Part shown: positions 36,833 through 47,312 of the stretch, piece after piece | Numbering within the stretch: position 1 is the first letter of the stretch | Layout of the letters: every line of letters begins with the position of its first letter | Origin: Chitinophaga pinensis | GTDB taxonomy: Bacteria > Bacteroidota > Bacteroidia > Chitinophagales > Chitinophagaceae | Reading direction: 5' to 3' | DNA length: 64,000 nucleotides | Assembly (NCBI GenBank): GCA_945876095.1 | Contig: CAMCMP010000008.1 | Coordinates: 1 to 64,000 of the forward strand | Position numbers and translations under genes: made by a program | Notes under the pieces: model-generated | Database searches by the model: none | Told to the model about the DNA's origin: nothing | What the model saw: only the letters and a program-made list of their open reading frames with translations

Positions 36833-36870
36833 GACAAAGCCTCAATGATTCATTTCATTGAGGCTTTGTC
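36833..36870 (+). terminator. Rho-independent terminator
   Basis: GACAAAGCCTCAATGA-ttcatt-TCATTGAGGCTTTGTC followed by TTTAAATAAAA. Confidence 0.85.
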
Positions 36871-37015
36871 TTTAAATAAAAATATCATCTCTAGTTATAG
36901 CTGAAGATATCTTTTGAAAAATTAAACGTAATTTTTTAATTTACAGTCAACTAACTTTTTAAATGTAGTAATTTATTTTTTTAATAAAAAATAGTTTTTA
37001 ACTTTTTAAAATCCA

Positions 37016-37519
37016 TTGTTTATGATTTCGAAAAATAGCAAACAGTTAGAAGTAATTGAAGTCTATGACTTTTGCGAATTAAGAAAAGACGAATCGAGCG
37101 GTCATCTTGGGTTATTTTCAAGAAAATTTTTTTCTATGGGAGACCTAGTAATCAATTTTGGTTCCTCTGAAATATTAGATACCCCCAATTATTTGACTGT
37201 TCAAATAGGCATTAATCAGCATATCCTAATGTCTCCTGAGTATTTACAATTTACCAATCATAGTTGTAATCCAAATTTATTATACAATACTGCTACCATG
37301 GAATTGGAGTGTTTGCGTACTATTTCTGTTGGAGATGAGTTTACTTTTTTTTATCCCGCCACTGAATGGAAAATGTCCCAAAAATTTGATTGTCAATGCG
37401 GCGAAATAGGCTGTATTGGTCTTGTTCAAGGCGCTGCAGATACTTCTATTGAAATATTAAAAAAATACAAATTGACCAATTTTATCCAGTCCAATTTGAA
37501 GGAGAAAAATAAGAGGTAA
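37016..37519 (+). CDS. SET-domain protein (lysine-methyltransferase-like)
   Basis: GLFSRKFFSMGDLVINFG, YLQFTNHSCNPNLLYN (NHSCxPN), GDEFTFFYPATEW, post-SET-like FDCQCGEIGCIG. Confidence 0.85.
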   Translation: MFMISKNSKQLEVIEVYDFCELRKDESSGHLGLFSRKFFSMGDLVINFGSSEILDTPNYLTVQIGINQHILMSPEYLQFTNHSCNPNLLYNTATMELECLRTISVGDEFTFFYPATEWKMSQKFDCQCGEIGCIGLVQGAADTSIEILKKYKLTNFIQSNLKEKNKR

Positions 37520-37717
37520 AAAATAAGATTTGATAATTAATTGGTTGATATTTAAAGCAATCTGCTTTTCCATGTACTTCATCAATTGATTTGTAACATT
37601 TGTAACCAAAAAAGGGTTTTTCAAATGTTAATTTTACATTCAGTTAGTTTAATCAATAACTATAATTGAAAATAAACTAAAATAAATTTTTTTCTAAAAT
37701 CACTAAACGACAGTAGT

Positions 37718-38185
37718 ATGGCACATCATGAAATTGAAACCCAATGGATGGGTAAAATGCAATTTAACTCACTAGTAAACGGCCATACCGTAATTATGGA
37801 TGCACCTGAAAGAGTGGGAGGTGAAGACAATGGCTCTATCCCCAAGCCTTTTGTGCTAACTGCACTTTCTGGTTGTACAGGAATGGATATCGTTTCAATT
37901 TTACGCAAAGCCAATAAAGAAGTAACTGATTTTTCTATCAAGGTAACAGGAGAATTGAGTAAGCAAGTGCCTATTGAATATGTTGCAATGCATGTGGTGT
38001 ATGAATTTAATGGCGAAGCCTCTCACCGTGAAGATGCATTGGAGGCCGTTAATTTTTCACAGGAGAAATATTGCGGTGTAAGCCATATGCTAAAAAAGGC
38101 ATTGCCAATTACATGGGAAATAATTTATAATGGGAAGATAATTTTTAATAATCGAGACATTTTAATGGCTTTGTCGGAAAATTAA
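37718..38185 (+). CDS. OsmC-family protein
   Basis: KPFVLTALSGCTGMDIVSILRKANKEVTDFSIKVTGEL... with second Cys in SQEKYCGVSHML. Confidence 0.92.
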   Translation: MAHHEIETQWMGKMQFNSLVNGHTVIMDAPERVGGEDNGSIPKPFVLTALSGCTGMDIVSILRKANKEVTDFSIKVTGELSKQVPIEYVAMHVVYEFNGEASHREDALEAVNFSQEKYCGVSHMLKKALPITWEIIYNGKIIFNNRDILMALSEN

Positions 38186-38234
38186 AATTTTTCAACCTAG
38201 AATATAATTTGATAAAAATTAAAATAATAAATCA

Positions 38235-38549
38235 ATGATTAATACAATAAAAAAAATACTAGGCATAGGAAAAAAAGTTAACTATGCTCAATTATTAAAA
38301 GAAGGTGCAATCATAGTAGATGTAAGAAGTAAGGGTGAATTTGAAGGTGGGCATATCAAGGGAGCATTGAATATCCCAGTTGATCAACTAAGAAATAATT
38401 TTTCAAAATTAAAAGATAAAAATAAAGCGATTATTACTTGTTGTGCTTCGGGTATGAGAAGTACTTCTGCAAAAAGTATTCTCATATCTAACGGTTATTC
38501 ATCAGTTTTTAATGGTGGAGGTTGGATTAGTTTGCAAAACAAATTGTAA
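38235..38549 (+). CDS. Rhodanese-like domain protein
   Basis: AIIVDVRSKGEFEGGHIKGALNIPVDQL, active loop CCASGMRS, NGGGWISL. Confidence 0.93.
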   Translation: MINTIKKILGIGKKVNYAQLLKEGAIIVDVRSKGEFEGGHIKGALNIPVDQLRNNFSKLKDKNKAIITCCASGMRSTSAKSILISNGYSSVFNGGGWISLQNKL

Positions 38550-38756
38550 AATTGGGAAGTCTTCTTTAAATTTTATTTTTCTGCTTCTTTTAATATTTCA
38601 TTAATCAATTGATAATCAACGAAAAATATAAGCCATTCTACCTTTTTAATAAACAAATCATTTTGTTTATTCTTCTACTACTTTAGTAACTTCATGTTAC
38701 ACTAATTATGTATTTAATGTATAGGTACCAACTTATTTAAAGAACAATTAAATTAA

Positions 38757-39188
38757 TTGATTATGAAAGTTGCTGAAATTTTGAAAGCTAAGGGAAGTGA
38801 AATTTTCTCGATTACCAGTGATTATACAGTTTATGATGCATTAAAAGTAATGGGTGAAAAAAATATTGGCGCTTTACTGGTTATTGAAAATCAACAATTG
38901 GTAGGCATTATTTCCGAGAGGGACTATGCTCGAAAAATTATCTTGAAAGGGAAGTCTTCTCATGATACGCTGGTAAAAGAAATAATGACTAAAGATGTAA
39001 TTTCAGTTTCGCCAGTCGATAAAATTGATAAGTGTATGGAATTAATGAGTGAAAAACATATACGTCATTTACCTGTTATGCAGGATGGGATAGTAACTGG
39101 CATTATTTCAATCACCGACGTTGTAACAGCAATTATAGAATCTCAAAAAGAAACAATTTCTTTATTACACAATTATATTTCGCAATAG
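38757..39188 (+). CDS. CBS-domain-pair protein
   Basis: IGALLVIENQQLVGIISERDYARKIILKGKSS, VKEIMTKDVISVSP, RHLPVMQDGIVTGIISITDVV. Confidence 0.95.
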   Translation: MIMKVAEILKAKGSEIFSITSDYTVYDALKVMGEKNIGALLVIENQQLVGIISERDYARKIILKGKSSHDTLVKEIMTKDVISVSPVDKIDKCMELMSEKHIRHLPVMQDGIVTGIISITDVVTAIIESQKETISLLHNYISQ

Positions 39189-39257
39189 ATTTTTATTTCA
39201 ATTTCTAAAATATTTTTAAGTTGTAATTATATTTAAATCTGTATTCTAACTTACCTA

Positions 39258-40481
39258 CTATTTTTTATTAAAGTTTAGATTTTCTTCCACTCCATCTGGA
39301 TAGACAATGAGTGATATTCCATTTTCTTTCCACCAACTGCTATTAAATATTTTTTGTGCATGAATGCTGCCCACCATCCAACTGTATTGAAGTCCATTGT
39401 GTAAATCTTCTATCCATTCAAAGTGATCTTTATTTATTTTACTTAGATCATCTACACTGATAAATACTTTTAAATAAAAATCAGTTGTCAAAGTACTATC
39501 GGTTTGATGGTATATTTTTTTATACTCATATTTATAGTTGTAACGAAGGGCAGAGATATCACTCAAAACCGCAGAAGCAGTAGGAAATGCGCCTGCTCCC
39601 TTTCCTTTAAAAAAGTGCTTATCTGCAAAAGCACTTTCCGTAGTTACGCCATTAAATTCATTTTGAACGTGATATAGATCGTCATTGGCGCTTACAAATT
39701 GGGGTAAAACAAATGCAGCCAACTTTCCATTTTTTAATTTTTGGGCATTTGCAACCAATTTGATGCTGAATCTTTTTTCTTTTGCATATTCAGCATCTAG
39801 TAAGCAAATATTTTCTATTCCATTAAATATGAATTGATCGGTGCCTGCAATTACACCAAAAGAGTGAGCTAGTAAAATGCTTAGTTTATTGGCTGCATCA
39901 AATCCTCCGATGTCTAATTTAGGATTACTTTCTGCAAATCCCAATTGCTGAGCCATTTGCAAAGCAGCAGTAAAGTCAAGTTGCTCTTGAAATATTTTGG
40001 TTAATATAAAATTAGTAGATCCATTGATAATGCCTCTGAATGATTGTAAGAGATCATTGTCGTAATATTCTTCTAGATTTCTAATGAGTGGCATACTGGC
40101 ACAACAGGAAGCTTCATATAAAAAAGGGGTTTGATGCTTTTTTTGAAGTGCTAGCAACTCCTCGAAATTTTCAGCAATCATTTTCTTATTCGCACTTACT
40201 ACTGCCTTGCCATTTTGTAAAGCAGATTTAACAATTTCAAAAGCAGCTTTAGAGTCATCAATTAATTCTACAATTACATTGATGTCTTGATCATTCAAAA
40301 GCTCAGCAGCATCAGAAGTGAAATTATCTTGGCTGATGCTTCTTTTTTTATCAGTATTTTTAATGCAGATTTTTTTGATGGTTGATTGAAGTGTAGATGT
40401 ATTGTTTAATACATCGTATAATCCTTTTCCTACTACTCCAAATCCAAATAATCCAATCGTTAATTTTTTTCCTGGTTCCAT
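39258..40481 (-). CDS. hom: Homoserine dehydrogenase
   Basis: LTIGLFGFGVVGKGLYDVLN, NGKAVVSANKKMIAE, GIINGSTNFILTKIFQ, GFAESNPKLDIGGFDAANKLSILLA, GKGAGAFPTASAVLSDI. Confidence 0.95.
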   Translation of the reverse strand: MEPGKKLTIGLFGFGVVGKGLYDVLNNTSTLQSTIKKICIKNTDKKRSISQDNFTSDAAELLNDQDINVIVELIDDSKAAFEIVKSALQNGKAVVSANKKMIAENFEELLALQKKHQTPFLYEASCCASMPLIRNLEEYYDNDLLQSFRGIINGSTNFILTKIFQEQLDFTAALQMAQQLGFAESNPKLDIGGFDAANKLSILLAHSFGVIAGTDQFIFNGIENICLLDAEYAKEKRFSIKLVANAQKLKNGKLAAFVLPQFVSANDDLYHVQNEFNGVTTESAFADKHFFKGKGAGAFPTASAVLSDISALRYNYKYEYKKIYHQTDSTLTTDFYLKVFISVDDLSKINKDHFEWIEDLHNGLQYSWMVGSIHAQKIFNSSWWKENGISLIVYPDGVEENLNFNKK

Positions 40482-40592
40482 TTGTTAAATTTATTTTTTT
40501 AATCCTTGGTTCTTTGGTTTACTCCTAAAGATTTTCTTTAATTCACGCCCTATTGATTTTCTAAAAACAATTAAAAATTAAGGGTATAACAA

Positions 40593-40624
40593 AACAGCTC
40601 ATCCGATAAATCAGATGAGCTGTT
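40593..40624 (-). terminator. Stem-loop between the SAM riboswitch and hom (putative expression-platform terminator)
   Basis: Minus strand AACAGCTCATC-tgatttatcg-GATGAGCTGTT followed by TTG; 11-bp stem. Confidence 0.65.
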
Positions 40625-40659
40625 AATATTTTGAATAGATATTTAGAGCTGTGAATCTG

Positions 40660-40778
40660 ACCTATCTCTCCGCCTTGGCGGATGGAATTGGCACCTTTTT
40701 CTTATATGTCTTGAGTAGACTTAAAGAATAGGTTGCCAAGGCTTCAACGGGCCATTACCCTCTGCCTTTCTTGATAAG
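40660..40778 (-). ncRNA. SAM-I (S-box) riboswitch
   Basis: Minus strand CTTATCAAGAAAGGCAGAGGGTAATGGCCCGTTGAAGCCTTGGCAACC...AAAAAGGTGCCAATTCC...GGAGAGATAGG. All S-box conserved blocks present and P1 closes (CTTATC/GATAGG). Confidence 0.93.
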
Positions 40779-41060
40779 TTAAAACTAAAGAACTTTTACA
40801 AAGGTAAACGCGCGAAGGGGATAGTTCCAAATAAATTTTTTCCAAAAAAGGACTTCGAGTGTTTTAATTGAGGTTCTATTTAGCTTGAAAATATTGAACC
40901 TCAAACTAATATTGACCTTTTATTACTCCTAATCTATTCAGAGCTAATTTTTTTAAATTGGAAGCTTATAAAAAATAAGTTTTCATTTTAGAATGCCTAA
41001 TTATCCAATCAATTACTTGTTTTATCTTAGCAAAGTCGAAATGTATAAAAAAGACAATAT

Positions 41061-43214
41061 ATGATGGATATTCGGGAAGCGCTGCAACAGTATTTCGGCT
41101 ACAATGAATTTAGGCTTAACCAGCAGGAAATTATTGAAAATGTTTTAGCTAAAAATGACAGTATTGTTTTAATGCCTACTGGAGGAGGGAAGTCTCTGTG
41201 CTATCAAATTCCAGCCTTGGTTTTTGAGGGAGTCACCATTGTAGTATCACCACTGATTGCCTTGATGAAGGATCAAGTAGATGCACTAAAATTGAATGGT
41301 GTGGCCGCTGCTTTTTTAAATTCTTCTCAAACTAATTCAGAACAATCAGTTATTATACAGCGATTAAAAAATAATCAACTCAAATTATTATACGTTGCCC
41401 CTGAAAGACTACTAGGTCAAAATAGTCTTTTAACTTATTTGAAAGACATTGATGTATCTCTATTTGCAATTGATGAAGCGCATTGTATCAGCCATTGGGG
41501 GCATGATTTTAGACCTGAGTATTTAGTATTAGGTCAACTTAAAAAACAATTTCCTAACACACCTATTATTGCTTTAACAGCTACGGCTGATAAACTTACC
41601 AAACAGGATATTATTCAAAAGCTAGCAATTGATGATTATACTGTTTTTGAAAATTCTTTCAATCGTCCGAATATCAGTTATTTTATTAAACCAAAGAAAA
41701 ATTATTTACCGCAGATATTGACTTATATAAAAGAGCATTCGGATGATAGTGGAATTATTTATTGTCTTAGTAGAAATGCAACTGAAAAGCTAGCAGAAGA
41801 ATTGAAAAGTCATGGATATGCAGCTGCAGCCTATCATGCAGGGCTTGAAAACAGTGTAAAAGAGTTAAATCAGGAACGCTTTTTACGTGATGAAATAAAA
41901 ATAATAGTCGCAACGATTGCTTTTGGAATGGGGATTAATAAAAGTAATGTTCGTTATGTGATTCATGCGGATCTCCCAAAAAATATTGAAGGATATTATC
42001 AAGAGACTGGAAGGGCAGGAAGAGATGGTTTACCTAGTGAAGCGGTATTGTTTTATAGTGCAGCCGATGTTTTTAAATTAAAAAGTTTTGCGACTATCGA
42101 TGGTAATGAGGCTCAGTCAAAGATCATGTTGAAGAAGCTAGATCAAATGTCAATGCTTTGTTCAACCAGGCAATGTAGACGTCAATATCTATTAAATTAT
42201 TTTGATGAAGCAGCACCTTCTTTTTGTGGTAGTTGTGATGTATGTTTAAGTGATGAAGAAAAAACGGATGCTACCGTAGAAGCACAAAAATTATTAAGTG
42301 CTGTAAGCAGACTCAATGGTAAATTTGGAATTAATTATGTGATTGACTTTTTACGAGGTAGCAGCACTACCAGAGCTGAGCACCAGTCAATAAAAACATA
42401 TGGAATTGGAAAAGATATTAGTAAAGATCAATGGAAATTATACCTAAGAGAGATGTTGTATTTAGGCTATTTGCAACAGAGTGATGGTGAATATCCAGTA
42501 ATTCAATTAAATGATACTAGTCGTTTGATTCTTCAAGGTGAAATGACTGTCAAGTTAGTAAAATCAGTTGCTGAGCGAAAAGAAGTAAGCAATACCAATC
42601 AAAGAAATGAAAGTGCTCATCGTGATTTGTTTGCCATTTTAAAGAATATCCGTTATCAAATTGCCAAGGAGGAGAATGTGGCAGCTTTTCAGGTTTTTTC
42701 AGATGCCACTTTGTTGGAAATGGCTACTTATTTACCGTTGAGAATATCGGATTTGTCAAACATTTCAGGCTTTGGAAATTTGAAATTGGTAAAATATGGT
42801 TCTTTATTTTTAGATCCTATCATTGATTATTGTAGATTGAATGGACTTGCTACTAAAATGGATGTAAAGGCCCCCAAACGTCAACGGACAGTTGCAGTTT
42901 CGAATAAGCCAACAGAGACGAAAAAAATTAGTCTTAGCCTATTTAAAATGGGAAAAGACATTGATCAAATTGCTTTAGAGAGAGAACTCAAAAGAAGTAC
43001 GATTGAAGAACATTTAGGGCATTTTGTTTTTTCGGGTGAGCTTAACATCAATGAAATTGTGAGAAAGGATAAACTTGATATAATTATAAAAGCGATTGAA
43101 GAAAATAAAAATAGCCTCGGCATTGGCCCTATTAAGAAAAGCCTCGGGGAAGCCTATTCCTATGGAGAGATTTCAGCGGTTATTCATTACCTCAAGCGTA
43201 TGAGTGAAGCATAG
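41061..43214 (+). CDS. recQ: ATP-dependent DNA helicase RecQ
   Basis: LMPTGGGKSLCYQIPAL, DEAHCISHWGHDFRPEY, QETGRAGRDG, RQC and HRDC regions. Confidence 0.96.
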   Translation: MMDIREALQQYFGYNEFRLNQQEIIENVLAKNDSIVLMPTGGGKSLCYQIPALVFEGVTIVVSPLIALMKDQVDALKLNGVAAAFLNSSQTNSEQSVIIQRLKNNQLKLLYVAPERLLGQNSLLTYLKDIDVSLFAIDEAHCISHWGHDFRPEYLVLGQLKKQFPNTPIIALTATADKLTKQDIIQKLAIDDYTVFENSFNRPNISYFIKPKKNYLPQILTYIKEHSDDSGIIYCLSRNATEKLAEELKSHGYAAAAYHAGLENSVKELNQERFLRDEIKIIVATIAFGMGINKSNVRYVIHADLPKNIEGYYQETGRAGRDGLPSEAVLFYSAADVFKLKSFATIDGNEAQSKIMLKKLDQMSMLCSTRQCRRQYLLNYFDEAAPSFCGSCDVCLSDEEKTDATVEAQKLLSAVSRLNGKFGINYVIDFLRGSSTTRAEHQSIKTYGIGKDISKDQWKLYLREMLYLGYLQQSDGEYPVIQLNDTSRLILQGEMTVKLVKSVAERKEVSNTNQRNESAHRDLFAILKNIRYQIAKEENVAAFQVFSDATLLEMATYLPLRISDLSNISGFGNLKLVKYGSLFLDPIIDYCRLNGLATKMDVKAPKRQRTVAVSNKPTETKKISLSLFKMGKDIDQIALERELKRSTIEEHLGHFVFSGELNINEIVRKDKLDIIIKAIEENKNSLGIGPIKKSLGEAYSYGEISAVIHYLKRMSEA

Positions 43215-43482
43215 AATATTTTAATCTATTTTAATTCACCAATTATTCAGGAAAACAAATTTGATCTCCCAGTTATTTAAGAAGATAAATTCAAGTTAGA
43301 TTTCTATTAAAGCAAGTTTTTTTGGACGACCTAATTCAATTAGCATTCATCAATCTGAAAATAAAATTTAAAGCAGAAGCTAAGGGTAAGTACAATGTAT
43401 ATTTCCACTGTATATTTTATCAGTAAATTTTCAACTAAATCGCCCCTATTTTGTTTAGTATATTTACCGTAAGTTTAAATAA

Positions 43483-46400
43483 ATGTCAAAATCGAAAAAC
43501 AACTCCTCTAGCGAAATGGTTAGCAATGAATATATAGAAGTATTTGGAGCCAGAGAGCATAATCTAAAAAATTTAGATATTAAAATTCCTAAGAACCAGT
43601 TAGTGGTATTTACAGGGGTCAGTGGAAGTGGAAAATCTTCTCTTGCTTTTGACACCATTTATAATGAAGGTCAGCGGCGTTATATGGAAAGCTTTAGTGC
43701 CTATGCACGTCAGTTTATGGGTGATATGGAGCGACCAGATGTTGATAAGATAACAGGTCTTTCGCCAGTAATTTCGATAGAACAAAAAACAACTAATAAA
43801 AATCCACGAAGTACAGTGGGAACTATTACTGAAATTTATGATTTTCTTCGTTTGTTGTATGCAAGAGTAGGCGAAGCTTACAGCTACAATACAGAAAAAA
43901 AAATGGTCAAGTTTAGTGAGGAGGAAATTGTGATGGATATTTTTTCAAAATTTAAGGATAGAAATATAAGTTTATTAGCGCCATTGATTCGGGGAAGAAA
44001 GGGGCATTACCGTGAGTTGTTTGAAGATATTCGAAAGAAAGGTTTTTTGAAAGTAAGGATTGATGGAGAAATAAAAGATTTAGTTTCAAAAATGCAAGTT
44101 GACCGTTATAAAATACATGATATTGAAGTGGTAGTGGATAGATTGCCGGTGAATGAGGAAATGAAATTGAGATTAAGTCAAAGCGTACAGAAAACTTTAC
44201 AGATTGGGAAAGATTTACTATTTGTTGCACCTCAGTCAGTTTCTTCTTCTAACGAAAAGAAATTAAAGGAGGATACATCTAAAAAGAAAGCTTCAAAATC
44301 TTTAGAAGAAACTAATAATTCTAAAGATAATAATACGGTAGCGGTGTATAGCAAACAACTGATGTGTTTAGAAACTGGTATTAGTTATGAAGAGCCTTCT
44401 CCCAATGCATTTTCATTTAATAGTCCTTATGGAGCATGTCCTACTTGTAAGGGCTTGGGTAATGTATTTGCAATCAGTATGGAATCTGTATTACCAGATC
44501 GAAGTCTTTCTATTAAAGATGGCGGTATTGCCCCGTTAGGAGAAGAGCGTGAGGCATATCTATATAAAAATATCGAGACCATCGCTAAAAAAAATAAAAT
44601 TAGTCTAGATAAACCTATCAGTACTTTGTCTGATACAGCTTTGAATATCTTGTTGTATGCTAATCCCTTAGGTGGAAGTGAAAATGAAGACTTTACTTTA
44701 AGTGACAGTGGATTGGAGGCGGGATTTTCAAACAGCTCATCCATAGATCAAAATACATCAACGAATATTTCTGGTCCTGGTTCAGAATTTGAAGGAATTA
44801 TTCCAATGTTAAAAAGATGGTTTACCGCAAGTAATACTACTGAGGCAATGCGCAGTTGGGTAGAAAAATTTATGGAATTGAATAACTGTCCAACTTGTAA
44901 TGGAACTAGGTTAAGAAAGGAAAGCAGTTGGTTTAAGATAGATAATAAAAATATTTCCGAATTGAGTTCACTCAATCTCGACAAACTAGCCAAATGGTTT
45001 GAGGACATAGAAAATAGACTAAATAATAAGCAGAATACGATTGCTAAAGATGTGATAAAAGAGATTCGAGAAAGGTTGCAGTTTTTATTAGATGTAGGTT
45101 TAAGTTATTTAAGTATTAATCGATCTTCTAAAAGCTTGAGTGGTGGTGAATCACAGCGTATTAGACTGGCAACCCAGATAGGATCACAATTACAAGGAAT
45201 CACTTATATATTAGATGAGCCGAGTATTGGTTTGCATCAAAGAGATAACCAAAGATTACTCGGTGCCTTACAAAATTTAAGGGATATTGGAAATAGTGTA
45301 TTGGTGGTAGAGCATGATAAGGATATTATGTTGGCAGCAGATTTCTTAGTTGATATTGGTCCAAAAGCAGGTAAGCATGGGGGTGAGATAGTTGCAATGG
45401 GTACGCCTCAACAAGTTTTGGATTCCAACTCAGATACTGCACTTTATTTAAGTGGAAAAAAATCGATACAAGTTCCAAAGGAAAGAAGAAAGGGAAATGG
45501 CGATTTTATTGAGTTGAAAGGTGCAAAGGGGAATAACTTAAAAAATTTGAATGTAAAATTTCCATTAGGAAAACTTATTTTGGTAACCGGTGTAAGTGGG
45601 AGTGGAAAATCTACATTGATTAATGAAACACTTTACCCATTACTCAGTAAACATTGCTATGATTCAAAAACAAATCCACTTGAGTATAAGTCAATCATGG
45701 GTTTAGAACAAATTGATAAAGTGATAGAGATTGATCAATCTCCTATTGGAAGAACGCCAAGAAGTAATCCAGCAACCTACTGTGGATTTTTTACTGATAT
45801 CCGAACTTTATTTGCTGCAGTTCCTGAAGCGAAAATTCGTGGTTATACGGCAGGTCGTTTTTCATTTAATGTAAAAAGTGGTAGATGTAATATTTGCGAG
45901 GGAGGTGGAATGCGCGTAATTGAAATGAATTTTTTACCAGATGTGTATGTTCATTGTGAAAAGTGTAATGGAAAAAGATACAATCGTGAAACACTTGAAA
46001 TTCGGTACAAGGGCAAATCAATCAGTGATGTACTAGATATGACGGTAGATGAAGCGGTAGAATTTTTTCAGGCTGTACCCTTTATTTATCGTAAAATAAA
46101 AGTGTTGAAGGAAGTGGGTTTAGGGTATATTACTCTTGGACAGAGTGCTGTAACCCTTAGTGGTGGAGAAGCGCAGCGTGTTAAATTATCTACTGAATTG
46201 GGTAAAAAGGATACTGGAAAAACCTTTTATATTTTGGACGAACCTACTACAGGTCTTCATTTTCAGGATATACAACATTTGCTAGAAGTATTAAATAAGT
46301 TAGTGGAACGAGGCAATACTGTTTTAGTGATAGAACACAATATGGATGTAATTAAAGTGGCCGACCATATTATTGATATTGGACCGGAAGGGGGTGACGG

Positions 46401-46497
46401 AGGTGGTTTAGTTTTATTTGAGGGTGTACCCGAGGAGCTGATAAAAGTAAAGGTAAGTTTTACCGCACAGTATTTAAAACCAGAGTTAGTAGGCTAA
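43483..46497 (+). CDS. uvrA: Excinuclease ABC subunit A
   Basis: GAREHNLKNLDIKIPKNQLVVFTGVSGSGKSSLAFDTIYNEGQRRYMES, LSGGESQRIRLATQIGS, GRCNICEGGGMRVIEMNFLPDVYVHCEKC. Confidence 0.97.
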   Translation: MSKSKNNSSSEMVSNEYIEVFGAREHNLKNLDIKIPKNQLVVFTGVSGSGKSSLAFDTIYNEGQRRYMESFSAYARQFMGDMERPDVDKITGLSPVISIEQKTTNKNPRSTVGTITEIYDFLRLLYARVGEAYSYNTEKKMVKFSEEEIVMDIFSKFKDRNISLLAPLIRGRKGHYRELFEDIRKKGFLKVRIDGEIKDLVSKMQVDRYKIHDIEVVVDRLPVNEEMKLRLSQSVQKTLQIGKDLLFVAPQSVSSSNEKKLKEDTSKKKASKSLEETNNSKDNNTVAVYSKQLMCLETGISYEEPSPNAFSFNSPYGACPTCKGLGNVFAISMESVLPDRSLSIKDGGIAPLGEEREAYLYKNIETIAKKNKISLDKPISTLSDTALNILLYANPLGGSENEDFTLSDSGLEAGFSNSSSIDQNTSTNISGPGSEFEGIIPMLKRWFTASNTTEAMRSWVEKFMELNNCPTCNGTRLRKESSWFKIDNKNISELSSLNLDKLAKWFEDIENRLNNKQNTIAKDVIKEIRERLQFLLDVGLSYLSINRSSKSLSGGESQRIRLATQIGSQLQGITYILDEPSIGLHQRDNQRLLGALQNLRDIGNSVLVVEHDKDIMLAADFLVDIGPKAGKHGGEIVAMGTPQQVLDSNSDTALYLSGKKSIQVPKERRKGNGDFIELKGAKGNNLKNLNVKFPLGKLILVTGVSGSGKSTLINETLYPLLSKHCYDSKTNPLEYKSIMGLEQIDKVIEIDQSPIGRTPRSNPATYCGFFTDIRTLFAAVPEAKIRGYTAGRFSFNVKSGRCNICEGGGMRVIEMNFLPDVYVHCEKCNGKRYNRETLEIRYKGKSISDVLDMTVDEAVEFFQAVPFIYRKIKVLKEVGLGYITLGQSAVTLSGGEAQRVKLSTELGKKDTGKTFYILDEPTTGLHFQDIQHLLEVLNKLVERGNTVLVIEHNMDVIKVADHIIDIGPEGGDGGGLVLFEGVPEELIKVKVSFTAQYLKPELVG

Positions 46498-46770
46498 TTG
46501 CTTCAGAATAATTTTTAAAATAAATAGTCGACTTAAATTTAAATGAATCAAGTCCAAATAGAATGGCTAAATTAAAAAAGCAGTAAAGGATAAGCGTGAA
46601 GTTTTCTTGTGGTTCTAGAGGTTTACATCATACAAGAATGTTTGTTGTTTGCCCTTAGTAAACTTAAACGATATCACTTTACCAACTTGTCATCAAATAT
46701 ATATATTTATTTTGCAATAAGAGCAGAGGTCAAAAAATGCTTTAACTATTATTCCCTTGTCTTGTCAAGT

Positions 46771-47220
46771 TTATCTATAAAATAACATTTCAATGTGGGG
46801 GATATTGTCTTCCAAATAAGATTCGCTTATTTGAAGAAAACCCAATTGCTCATAGAATTTTTGCAAGTAAAGTTGTGCAGAAATCTTAATTGTTTTGCAG
46901 TTAAATTGTGTTAACGTATGAATGATTGCCTCTTTCATTAATTGTTTTCCATATCCTTTATTTCTATAGTGAGGAGAAGAAACTACTCGTCCGATACTTG
47001 CTTCTTTGTAGGAAGCCCCGGGCGGTAAAATACGACAATAGGCAACTAAGGTACCTCCATCCCAACCAGAGAGATGAAAACTAGTCGAATCTTTGCTATC
47101 TGCATCTTGGTAAATACAGTTTTGCTCTACTACAAAAACTTCGCTTCGTAATTGGAGGATAGCATATAGTTCATCTATGCTTAATTCATTATAGTAATTA
47201 AATTTCCACTTTAGTTGCAT
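46771..47220 (-). CDS. GNAT-family N-acetyltransferase (ElaA-like)
   Basis: LYAILQLRSEVFVVEQNCIYQDADSKD, IGRVVSSPHYRNKGYGKQLMKEAI. Confidence 0.92.
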   Translation of the reverse strand: MQLKWKFNYYNELSIDELYAILQLRSEVFVVEQNCIYQDADSKDSTSFHLSGWDGGTLVAYCRILPPGASYKEASIGRVVSSPHYRNKGYGKQLMKEAIIHTLTQFNCKTIKISAQLYLQKFYEQLGFLQISESYLEDNIPHIEMLFYR

Positions 47221-47312
47221 CTAATGATTAATTTATTAAATAAAAAATGCCTGAAATATATTTTTCATAGATCAATTTTAAAATAATAAAGATTGACGTT
47301 CTTATAGGGTAT

